15,765 nucleotides of DNA, from assembly GCA_964395915.1 (NCBI GenBank), contig CAYNDB010000056.1, positions 1 through 15,765 of the forward strand. The letters run 5' to 3'. A model generated the notes under the pieces. It searched no databases, was not told the DNA's origin, and was given only the letters and a program-made list of their open reading frames with translations. The stretch is from CAYNDB01 sp964395915. GTDB taxonomy: Bacteria; Nitrospinota_A; UBA7883; JAJRTC01. Position numbers and translations under genes: made by a program. Positions 8,201-14,402 of the stretch are shown here, piece after piece (the first letter of the stretch is position 1; each line of letters begins with the position of its first letter).

Positions 8201-8384
8201 TTAAGGAATGGCTCACAAAAATAATATCAGGGTCATATTCACTGATTTTAGACAAGGCGCTGTCGCAGGAATCGCATACAAAATAGTCCACATGGCTTAC
8301 GGGGAAAGCTTCCAGAAGGGTGGTAATGGACTTTATATCAGCCTGATTATCTTCTATGATTATAGAGCTTAACTGAAACCCCAT
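5205..8384 (-). CDS. c-di-GMP phosphodiesterase: pseudo-REC, four PAS, degenerate GGDEF, intact EAL
   Basis: This 1059-residue soluble protein has a receiver-like domain (about 5-123), PAS domains at about 137-249, 257-370, 385-497 and 503-622, then GGDEF (625-790) and EAL (800-1055). The EAL domain keeps its metal and catalytic residues: E836 in EALVRW, N895, E927 in ELTES, D957 and D958 in IDDFG, K978, E1014, E1017 and Q1034. It should therefore hydrolyse c-di-GMP. The GGDEF signature is GGDMF (709-713), with Met at the essential Glu position. The upstream metal Asp is G668 (FLGLDRFK), and the I-site Arg is W700, so cyclase activity is unlikely and a GTP-sensing role is possible. The receiver has S58 where the phospho-Asp should be but keeps E11, D12 and K106, so it is probably not phosphorylated. 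No transmembrane segment is present. PAS2 and PAS3 closely match those of the histidine kinase at 16-3081. The gene is monocistronic and diverges from nupC. Confidence 0.92.
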   Translation of the reverse strand: MGFQLSSIIIEDNQADIKSITTLLEAFPVSHVDYFVCDSCDSALSKISEYDPDIIFVSHSLNGENGGDTITRLKKAGSRAGFILMTTNGRLETEGAPDAEVGLISKNDLSSETLGKALELVMPRKVEEMNSPESECNLRAMVENAPQTIMTVNREGKILYLNKEFGGLTIEGLIKRSIFDFAPSELHQRLSQALKRVFDFGKPDRYDFQNSILEDSNLWFRSRIRPVKHGDKVVAATLYINDITEWKLTEQKLSRFKTTLDMTLDSVFMFDPETLIFNYINQGAIDHLGYSSDELLKMSPVDIKPEYTKESFRARLGTIQRATGTSQIFETVHKHKDGHLVPVEIFLQYVAPPGGSGRFVAIVRDITDRKHTEAELQKSEASLAKAQEVAHLGNWDLNIATNKFMWSNEIFRILGLAPQEFEPTYETFIKAIHPDDRDFVKKSVNEALYEGKQYSIEHRIIRPDGTERMVFEHGEVFCDQTGKAVRMVGVVQDITERKHTEDRLELATKVFENAIEGVVITDTDANILSVNPAFTDITGYSAHEVAGQNPSILKSNRHDNAFFKSMWNSLLSKGFWQGEIWNRRKNGEAYLGSMTITAIKDEHDRTTRYVSVFHDITELRRSEELIKFQENHDALTGLPNRSLFEDRLTQALTFSKHSGNSLAVVFLGLDRFKNINDTLGHAIGDKLLQAVAERLQECIWQGDTVSRWGGDMFAFLLQNVTPDGAIKAAQKIIQSIYEPFILNDNEIYITASVGLTLYPTDGEEADKLVKNADTAMYRAKEQGKNNYQLFTPRMNRLAFQKLDMENNLRKALGREEFVTYYQPKIDFKSGEVVGMEALVRWVSLEQGFVSPKNFIPLAEETGLIVPLGQLVLLDALKKTKKWHDMGYSSLRVSVNLSARQFQQSDLIEVLGTSLQISGLDPEYLELELTESVVMHDVEEAIDTMRSLNSMGIKLSIDDFGTGYSSLTYLKKFPIDTLKIDQSFVCDIISDPDNTAIAALIISMAHGLNLRVVAEGVETREVFDFLKEHNCDEMQGFLFSRPLSAEDFSKMLQKGKKFKV

Positions 8385-8570
8385 GTTATCGCCTTAATTC
8401 AGAATGATAGATGTTCTTTTGATTGTATAAATAAATCCAACTTGTCAAGACCGGGAAATGAGCCACTTTTATTATTCTAACTCTATTCGGACAACAATTT
8501 CCAATCTCTATAAACATACGTATTTTTGAGAATTGGACGTTTTACGGTCGATTTTATTTGAAATATCGAC

Positions 8571-8597
8571 TTTTGATAACAAGGGTTTTTATCAAAA
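8571..8597. repeat. 9-bp inverted repeat in the divergent EAL/nupC intergenic region
   Basis: TTTTGATAA (8571-8579) and TTATCAAAA (8589-8597) are perfect inverted copies with a 9-base spacer, about 65 bases before the nupC -10. Just upstream, GTCGAT (8547-8552) and ATCGAC (8565-8570) form another short inverted repeat. The 310-base gap (8385-8694) is AT-rich and has no gene. These repeats could be regulator sites. Low GC and lack of a T run make a terminator unlikely. Confidence 0.4.
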
Positions 8598-8662
8598 AAA
8601 ATTACTGGCTGATATATCAATATGTTATGGTCAATGTCATGCATATTATTCTTTTTATCGGG

Positions 8663-8668
8663 TATAAT
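8663..8668 (+). promoter_or_regulatory. Candidate -10 element of nupC
   Basis: A perfect TATAAT lies 26 bases before the start codon at 8695, implying a leader of about 20 bases. No convincing TTGACA-like -35 is found at 16-18 bases upstream, so the promoter may need an activator. Confidence 0.4.
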
Positions 8669-8694
8669 TTCCCGCTGAATTTGACAGGGGAATT

Positions 8695-9936
8695 ATGATG
8701 ATTCAAAGTTTTGCGGGATTGTTCGCTTTCGTTATGTTTGCGTGGGCGATAAGCGAAAACAGGGGAAGAGTTCAGGTCCAGACTGTTATCGTGGGATTAT
8801 CTTTGCAGATAGCTCTCGCTATTATTTTGCTCAAGCTGCCATTTTTCAGAGATATTTTCCTCTCCCTGAACCGGCTGGTCGCATCGCTTAGCGACGCTAC
8901 AACCTCCGGGACATCATTTGTGTTCGGCTATCTTGGCGGCGGCCCACTTCCTTTCGAGGAGAAATCGGCAGGTGGAGGCTTCATCCTTGCGTTTCGCGCA
9001 TTGCCGCTTGTGCTTGTTGTAAGCGCGTTGTCGTCATTATTATTTTACTGGCGCATTCTGCCGATTATCGTTAAAGGGTTTGCGTGGGTTCTGCGTAAAT
9101 CGATGGGGCTCGGCGGGGCGACCGGGCTGGGGGCGGCGGCCAACATATTCGTCGGCATGGTGGAGGCTCCGCTGTTCATACGCCCATACCTTAAAGATAT
9201 GACACGAAGCGAGCTATTTATTCTCATGACATGCGGCATGGCGACTATCGCGGGCACAATGATGGTGTTGTACGCAAGCGTATTGAGCGGAGCGATACCG
9301 GACGCCATGGGGCACATACTGACAGCGTCGATCATCAGCGCCCCGGCCGCCATCACCGTTGCGGCGATCATGATACCGGAGACAGGCGCCATGACTTCGG
9401 GGGATATCGTCCCTCCGCAACGCGCCACAAGCTCTATGGACGCGATTACCAAAGGAACGACCGAAGGGATAACGTTGCTTATAAACATTGTCGCGATGCT
9501 GGTCGTATTGGTGGCTCTTGTGAGCCTTGCCAACATGATACTCGGCCTTTTGCCGGACATGGGAGCCGAGCCTGTCACCCTGCAACGTCTGTTGGGATAT
9601 GTCATGGCGCCTGTCGTATGGCTGATGGGCGTGCCGTGGAGCGAGGCGCTCACCGCAGGGTCGCTCATGGGTATTAAGACCATACTCAACGAATTTTTAG
9701 CCTATCTGAACATGGCGCAGTTGCCGGAAGAGGCGTTGAGCCCGAAAAGCAGGATGATAATGACTTACGCCATGTGCGGATTCGCCAACTTTGGATCACT
9801 CGGCATCATGATCGGCGGCATGGGCTCCATGGCTCCAGAACGTCGGGACGAAATCGTCTCGCTCGGTTTGAAATCAATAGTCGCGGGCACGCTCGCCACC
9901 TGCATGACCGGCGCTGTCGTGGGGATAGTGGGTTAA
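8695..9936 (+). CDS. nupC: NupC/CNT family concentrative nucleoside transporter
   Basis: This 413-residue integral membrane protein belongs to the concentrative nucleoside transporter family, which imports nucleosides by H+ or Na+ symport. It has the standard layout of an N-terminal transmembrane group, a gate-forming middle region and a C-terminal pore region. Family motifs include the SGTSFVFGYLGGG stretch (about 71-83), GLGAAANIFVGMVEAPL (144-160, with N150 and E157 at the nucleoside-binding position), the second-half NEFLAY, and the ending block GFANFGSLGIMIGGMGSMAP. Length is close to E. coli NupC (400). Two ATGs occur in tandem at 8695 and 8698. AGGGG (8686-8690) is 4 bases from the first and 7 from the second, so 8698 may be the true start. 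The GNAT gene begins 14 bases after the stop, suggesting one operon. The exact substrate (purine or pyrimidine) is not deducible. Confidence 0.93.
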   Translation: MMIQSFAGLFAFVMFAWAISENRGRVQVQTVIVGLSLQIALAIILLKLPFFRDIFLSLNRLVASLSDATTSGTSFVFGYLGGGPLPFEEKSAGGGFILAFRALPLVLVVSALSSLLFYWRILPIIVKGFAWVLRKSMGLGGATGLGAAANIFVGMVEAPLFIRPYLKDMTRSELFILMTCGMATIAGTMMVLYASVLSGAIPDAMGHILTASIISAPAAITVAAIMIPETGAMTSGDIVPPQRATSSMDAITKGTTEGITLLINIVAMLVVLVALVSLANMILGLLPDMGAEPVTLQRLLGYVMAPVVWLMGVPWSEALTAGSLMGIKTILNEFLAYLNMAQLPEEALSPKSRMIMTYAMCGFANFGSLGIMIGGMGSMAPERRDEIVSLGLKSIVAGTLATCMTGAVVGIVG

Positions 9937-9950
9937 AGAAACAAGTTATC

Positions 9951-10370
9951 ATGAACGTGGACATCGCAACGACTGACAGTGAAATCGAAAATTGTTTCGA
10001 CGTGATGTCGCAACTCAGACCACATATTAGAAGAAACGAGTTTTTGGAAAAGCTCGGGAAACAGCGGCAACAGGGGTATGAGATTGCATATATCGATGTA
10101 GAAGGAAAAGTCGTCGCCGTCGCAGGGTTCAGAGTGGCGGACAACCTTGCTTGGGGAAAGTTTTTGTATGTGGACGACCTTGTCACCGGTAACAAGGAGC
10201 GATCGAAGGGGTTTGGGAAAGTTTTACTTGAATGGCTCCTCAACTATGCAAAGGAAAACGGATGTGATTCGTTTCACCTTGATTCTGGAATAACGAGAAT
10301 TGACGCCCATCGTTTCTATTTGAATAACGGGCTTGAAAAATCAAGCTATCATTATTCTGTGAAACTATAA
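9951..10370 (+). CDS. GNAT family N-acetyltransferase
   Basis: This 139-residue protein transfers acetyl from acetyl-CoA to an unknown amine. The GNAT fold is visible: the beta strands EIAYIDVEGKVVAVAGFRV and KFLYVDDLVT, then the acetyl-CoA pyrophosphate loop ERSKGFGKVLLEWL (RxxGxG), then the FHLDSGITRIDAHRFYLNNGL block typical of motif B. The ATG at 9951 is preferred because it is 14 bases after the nupC stop and gives a normal GNAT length; the longer reading from upstream overlaps nupC in another frame. Only a weak AAGAAACAAG precedes it, so translation may be coupled to nupC. Its stop codon abuts the arsS SECIS hairpin on the other strand. The substrate is unknown. Confidence 0.88.
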   Translation: MNVDIATTDSEIENCFDVMSQLRPHIRRNEFLEKLGKQRQQGYEIAYIDVEGKVVAVAGFRVADNLAWGKFLYVDDLVTGNKERSKGFGKVLLEWLLNYAKENGCDSFHLDSGITRIDAHRFYLNNGLEKSSYHYSVKL

Positions 10371-10386
10371 GCCTGAGACTCAGGCT
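10370..10386 (-). promoter_or_regulatory. Bacterial SECIS element of arsS
   Basis: On the minus strand the TGA at 10403-10401 is followed by 14 nt. Then AGCCTGA (10386-10380) pairs perfectly with TCAGGCT (10376-10370) around a GUC loop. The loop G lies 22 nt after the TGA, as in known bacterial SECIS elements. The final stop TGA (10382-10380) sits in the 5' arm. A T-rich tail is missing on both strands, so this is a poorer match to an intrinsic terminator, although it could also help end the convergent transcripts. Confidence 0.78.
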
Positions 10387-11393
10387 ATGATTTCGCCTGC
10401 TCAGGTGAAGCCCGTGCCGGCTACGCAGGCAAAGCAGTGATCGGCAATCGCGATAGAGGAGTCTTCGTCCGGCGCTCCAGCCATTTCAGAGACGTGAGTC
10501 TTTTTGCCGCCCATAGGAAGGCTCATGGCGAGGTTGAAATCGCAGTCGTACAAATATCCATTCCAGTCCGTCGAAACAAACGAGCGGCACATGGCGCCTT
10601 CAATCGCGGCCGGATTAAAATGTTTTGCAAGTTTGGCGATGTATTCATCGTAGGCTCCGGAAGATATCAGTTCGTCGCGAAATCTTCCAAGCGGCGCGTT
10701 GGTAAAGCTGAAAAGGTTGTTGAACTCTATATCCCATTTTTCTTTTAGCCCATTTTTAAACTCTTTTTCCATAATGGACTGTTCGACGCCAAGCGAGTCG
10801 CCAACAGGGTTTGCCACAAGGTTAAGCTCAAGCCCGCTTCCTTCCTTGCCATATCCCGTTTCATTTAATTTTTTCAACGCGAGAATGCTTTTCTCAAAAA
10901 CACCATTGCCACGTTGGGACTCGGCCGTCTCCTGATCGAGCGACGGCATGGAGGCGACGATGACCACCTTGTGGTTCTTGAGGAACTCGATAAAGCCGTT
11001 CCATCCTGTTCCTGACAGCGCCGTGAGATTTGACCGGAGCATGATCCTTGGCGCCGCGCCTGCCAGCTTTTCGATCAAATATTTAATATGAGGGTTCATC
11101 TCCGGCGCGCCGCCCGTTATATCGATAGTGGAAAAACCGCCGCGCCTGGCAAATTTCACCACCTCATCCATGGTGGTTTTGTCCATGACTTCGGTTCGTT
11201 TAGGGCCAGCGTCAACATGGCAATGGGCGCATTCTTGGTTGCAGAGAAGCCCGACATTTACTTGAAGCGTATCGGTTTTTAGCCGGTCAAGCGTAAGACC
11301 TTTTTCCGACAGAGTGGCCTGGAAAGAGTTTGCCCCAGCGCTTATTCCGCAACCACCACCAGATTTATTTTCCGTTGAAAGCTCAGTTGCCAT
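10380..11393 (-). CDS. arsS: Arsenosugar biosynthesis radical SAM (seleno)protein ArsS, with UGA-encoded Sec
   Basis: ArsS is a radical SAM enzyme that joins the 5'-deoxyadenosyl group of SAM to a methylated arsenical on the way to arsenosugars. The cluster-binding motif CNQECAHC (C51, C55, C58) follows TLQVNVG, and HVDAGPKR and DITGGAPEMNP are family-typical. The C-terminal domain (DUF3641 type) has C269, C284 in YLYDCDFN, and C320/C323 in HCFACVAGTG. An ordinary reading stops at TGA 10403-10401 after 330 residues, exactly where the family has Cys or Sec (AG-x-G-x-x-C/U). Reading it as Sec gives U331 and then AGEIIA before a second TGA at 10382-10380, for 337 residues. A SECIS hairpin lies at the right distance. 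The start has no Shine-Dalgarno sequence and a -10 close by, so the mRNA may be nearly leaderless. No arsM is in the window. A genuine stop at 331 would remove a conserved residue and is less likely. Confidence 0.88.
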
Positions 11394-11403
11394 ATTTTGA
11401 TAA

Positions 11404-11434
11404 ATTATATTTTATTAAGTGAAAAGCTTTTCAC
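11404..11434 (-). promoter_or_regulatory. Candidate arsS promoter overlapping a perfect 16-bp palindrome
   Basis: On the minus strand TATAAT (11409-11404) lies 10 bases from the arsS ATG. The perfect palindrome GTGAAAAGCTTTTCAC (11419-11434) covers the -35 region 17-18 bases upstream. A repressor bound there would block the polymerase, so it is a good operator candidate. The regulator is unknown, and no ArsR-type gene lies nearby. Confidence 0.4.
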
Positions 11435-11520
11435 CAGTCCAGCGACTATTAAATAATTATTATAAATAATGGCAAGGTGGTTTTGCAAGCTATTGCGATG
11501 GCGGAAGGAGGTGGTAAATA

Positions 11521-12300
11521 TCAGACAATACTTTTTAAGATATCTCTTTGCCTGTCTGCGATGTAACGTTCGATCAATTGTGATTTACTGAGATTAAGCT
11601 TAAGAAACTCGGCCCGCACTTTATATGTGGTGTACAAAGCAAGCTTGTTGGTCAGAAGCGCAAGTTTCTTTTTGTAATCCTGGGTTTTTACAACTTCAAT
11701 CCCTTTTGTTCGTATGTCAGTGGAAAAAGAGGGGTCGATAGTAGGCAATTGAATCGAAACAGGGAACCTTTGTCCGGTGGCAAGCTTTATAGTGAAGTCG
11801 AAGCTCACCCCTCCAGCGCTGATGTCGAACGCTTTGCTTTTCACAAGACCTCCCTTTCTTAGCAACACATGAACAGGGTGGGCCGGGTTTGGCTTTACGC
11901 GATAAAACTGGCGACGTTGTATTACTTCAATAAGCTCAGGGATTTCAAATCTCCACGCAGTAGCTCCATTCCATTTGATGGAGCCTGAAAATATCGACCT
12001 GAACATACGCCTTACCCCATGAAGCTGAAAATGGAACCGTATCACGCTTTTATTCGGAGTTATATGTGGCGTTCCGCCGGCGCTTTTTATCGGGGCTACG
12101 AAAAATGAGTTTAAACCGGCGTCATATCCCAGAAAAACGGAGTCGTGATTACCTAATCGACCGATAACATTCATCTGTGCGTGAAGAGAATCCGCGCATG
12201 CAAGAGAAATAGCCTCACCAGCCGATAGCTTTAAATTGTAGCCTCCTTTGGCAGTGTTATTTTTTTTGTCTGTCTTGTTGAAAATTGAAAGTCCGAACAT
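11521..12300 (-). CDS. PilZ domain c-di-GMP receptor (YcgR-like)
   Basis: This 259-residue cytosolic protein has an N-terminal beta-rich flagellar-brake/PilZN-like region (about 20-120) and a PilZ domain (about 126-235). Both c-di-GMP contact motifs are present: the RxxxR motif as R130-QFY-R134 inside RRQFYRV, and DxSxxG as D159-I-S161-AG-G164. It should bind c-di-GMP and change its contacts with a partner, by family analogy flagellar motor, pilus, secretion or polysaccharide machinery. A 24-residue C-terminal helix is predicted to be charged. It lies alone between arsS and the divergent M50 gene. Its target cannot be read from the window, but type II secretion genes lie about 2 kb away and an EAL protein about 3 kb away. 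Start: ATG 12300 is the only good one; the Shine-Dalgarno sequence is weak. Confidence 0.87.
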   Translation of the reverse strand: MFGLSIFNKTDKKNNTAKGGYNLKLSAGEAISLACADSLHAQMNVIGRLGNHDSVFLGYDAGLNSFFVAPIKSAGGTPHITPNKSVIRFHFQLHGVRRMFRSIFSGSIKWNGATAWRFEIPELIEVIQRRQFYRVKPNPAHPVHVLLRKGGLVKSKAFDISAGGVSFDFTIKLATGQRFPVSIQLPTIDPSFSTDIRTKGIEVVKTQDYKKKLALLTNKLALYTTYKVRAEFLKLNLSKSQLIERYIADRQRDILKSIV

Positions 12301-12543
12301 GATAGATATATGGGGATTAATTCCGCCTAATTCATTTTAGTTAAACAAATTACCTTGATGTTGACACTACTTATGTATCGGATAATGACGCTTCGTCCGT
12401 TAGACATTTTACCAGACGACTAAAGGTCATCAATAGGTAATTACCCCTTAAAACAAGTATATCTTACTCTGCCTAAAACATTGCGAACAAATTAATATCT
12501 ACCCAGAATACGTTCTTCGAGAATGGTATGTTAAAGTGTCCCG

Positions 12544-13233
12544 ATGGGACAAACAATACAGGCCATTTCAGTGATGGCGTTACCGGTTATATTCGCTGTG
12601 GTGTTGCACGAAGTGGCGCATGGATACGTTGCGTGGGCCAAAGGTGATGATACCGCAAAAAGGATGGGTAGACTCACATTAAATCCACTGGCGCATATCG
12701 ACCCGTTTGGGACTGTCCTGCTCCCGATTATGTTCTATATGACCACTGGATTTCTTTTTGCTTACGCAAAGCCGGTTCCTGTAAATTTCTATAACCTGAG
12801 GAACCCCAAAAAGGATATGGCTGTTGTGGCGGCGGCGGGGCCTTTGATGAACATGATTCTGGCGACTGTTTCCGCAATCCTGTTCAAACTTGTCGGGTGG
12901 ATGAGCCCGGAATCGATGGCGGTTACCAAGGGAATATTGGTTAGTGGATCGATAGGCTATGGCGGACTGATTCTTGTCCCGATAATGATGATGCTATATT
13001 TTTCTGTCATTCTAAACGTCATCCTGGCCGTGATAAACCTTATCCCCATACCTCCTGCCGACGGAGGGCGTATCGCCGTGGGGCTGTTGCCAGATAAGCA
13101 GGCCCGGGAATATTCTAAAATCGAGCCATACGGCTTATTTGTTTTGATTATAATATTGGTTGTAAATCCTTTTGGGATAACCAGCTGGACGATATACCCG
13201 CTTGTCGATATGTTATTGAAGATATTACTTTAA
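12544..13233 (+). CDS. Site-2 protease family protein (peptidase M50)
   Basis: This 229-residue polytopic membrane protein is a putative intramembrane zinc metalloprotease. The zinc motif HEVAH (H22, E23, H26) lies in the first transmembrane helix. It is followed by GRLTLNPLAHIDPFGT (42-57), the conserved GPLMN block (99-103), and NLIPIPPADGGRI (165-177, with D173 as the third zinc ligand). This is the compact bacterial form without PDZ or CBS domains, close to the FlhB-unrelated S2P homologues often found beside trpS. It is probably cotranscribed with trpS, whose start is 5 bases after its stop. The physiological substrate is unknown. No clear Shine-Dalgarno sequence precedes the ATG. The 243-base upstream gap holds a 10-bp palindrome GGTAATTACC (12436-12445) and no visible gene. 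Confidence 0.9.
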   Translation: MGQTIQAISVMALPVIFAVVLHEVAHGYVAWAKGDDTAKRMGRLTLNPLAHIDPFGTVLLPIMFYMTTGFLFAYAKPVPVNFYNLRNPKKDMAVVAAAGPLMNMILATVSAILFKLVGWMSPESMAVTKGILVSGSIGYGGLILVPIMMMLYFSVILNVILAVINLIPIPPADGGRIAVGLLPDKQAREYSKIEPYGLFVLIIILVVNPFGITSWTIYPLVDMLLKILL

Positions 13234-13238
13234 AGGCT

Positions 13239-14255
13239 ATGACAAAAAAACGCGTACTCTCCGGAATGCAGACAACCGGCAAGTTGCATCTTGGCAATCT
13301 GGTCGGAGCTTTGTCAAACTGGGTTAAGTTGCAGGAGGAATTTGAGTGCTACTATTTCGCGGCGGACTGGCACGCCCTATCCAGCAATTATGAACACACC
13401 GGCGAGCTGAAAGAAAACCTTGTCGACCTTGGTATAAACTGGCTGTCTGCTGGAATTGAGCCGGATAAAAGCGTCATGTTCATACAATCGCTCATTCCGG
13501 AGCACGCTGTGTTGCATTTGCTTTTCTCCATGATAACCCCGATACCGTGGCTTACGCGTGTGCCAAGCTATAAGGAAAAGATGGAGCAGGTAAAAAACAA
13601 GGATCTGCATACTTATGGTTTTTTGGGATACCCTGTGCTTCAGGCGGCGGATATCGTTCTGTATAACGCCGACTTTGTCCCGGTTGGTATCGACCAGCTG
13701 CCGCATCTGGAACTCACAAGGGAGATCGTGCGCAGATTCCACGATATATACAAAACGAAGGTGTTCATAGAGCCTCAGCCGAGAATGAGCGCAACGCCAA
13801 AATTACCAGGACTCGACGGACGAAAAATGAGTAAGTCGTACAATAACGCCATATACCTTTCTGACTCCAAAGAAGAAATGTTTAATAAAATAAAAAATAT
13901 AGTTACTGACCCGGCCAGGGTTAGGAAAACTGATCCTGGCGATCCTGAAAAATGTGTCGCCTACGATTTTCACAAAATATATTCCGGCGCTGAGGAGAAT
14001 GAAGTTACTGTAAAAGAATGCCGTTCAGCCTCTAGAGGATGCGTGAATTGTAAAAAACAACTTGCCGAAAATGTGTTCAAATCTATCGATACGCTGCTTG
14101 GAAAAAGGGCGCATTGGTCGCAACGAAAAAGCGATGTTGTTGATATTATGCTGGAAGGAACTGAAAAAGCACGAGTTGTGGCAAAAAAAACGCTTGGTCA
14201 AGCGGAGGAGGCAATGGGTATGGACACAAAAAATTTACTCGCGACGATCAGGTAG
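13239..14255 (+). CDS. trpS: Tryptophanyl-tRNA synthetase with a putative Fe-S cysteine motif
   Basis: This 338-residue class I synthetase attaches tryptophan to tRNA-Trp. The HIGH-type signature is TGKLHLGN (13-20) and the KMSKS loop is at 196-200. The Rossmann catalytic domain and C-terminal helical anticodon-binding domain are complete. Residues 239-271 contain C-x21-C-x6-C-x2-C (C239, C261, C268, C271), nearly the spacing of the [4Fe-4S] site described for Thermotoga maritima TrpRS (C-x22-C-x6-C-x2-C). This suggests a cluster near the anticodon-binding domain. The gene follows the M50 gene by 5 bases and has AAAGG only 2 bases before the ATG, so it may be translationally coupled. The 147 bases between it and gspC have no clear terminator. 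Confidence 0.95.
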   Translation: MTKKRVLSGMQTTGKLHLGNLVGALSNWVKLQEEFECYYFAADWHALSSNYEHTGELKENLVDLGINWLSAGIEPDKSVMFIQSLIPEHAVLHLLFSMITPIPWLTRVPSYKEKMEQVKNKDLHTYGFLGYPVLQAADIVLYNADFVPVGIDQLPHLELTREIVRRFHDIYKTKVFIEPQPRMSATPKLPGLDGRKMSKSYNNAIYLSDSKEEMFNKIKNIVTDPARVRKTDPGDPEKCVAYDFHKIYSGAEENEVTVKECRSASRGCVNCKKQLAENVFKSIDTLLGKRAHWSQRKSDVVDIMLEGTEKARVVAKKTLGQAEEAMGMDTKNLLATIR

Positions 14256-14402
14256 AACCGCTTAATAATCCATCACTTGGCTCTAAACACCCAGATTTAC
14301 GATAATTTACCTAAAATCAGCCAGATTTTTTCAAAAATACAATTTCCTGTCCGTCACACTTAAAACCAAATAGGCGCCGCTCTGCAAACATATTGATTTG
14401 AA

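Noticed and set aside
9045..9689. 214-codon ORF on the minus strand inside nupC
   Set aside because: It is antisense to a clear transporter frame, and its composition reflects the codon bias of nupC on the other strand.
10380..10382. Second in-frame TGA of arsS as another Sec codon
   Set aside because: It lies inside the hairpin stem and has no further SECIS at the required distance; the family tail ends soon after the Cys/Sec position, so it is taken as the true stop.
12361..12386. TTGACA followed by GATAAT upstream of the M50 gene
   Set aside because: The spacing is only 14 bases, too short for a normal sigma-70 promoter, and there are about 160 bases to the start codon.
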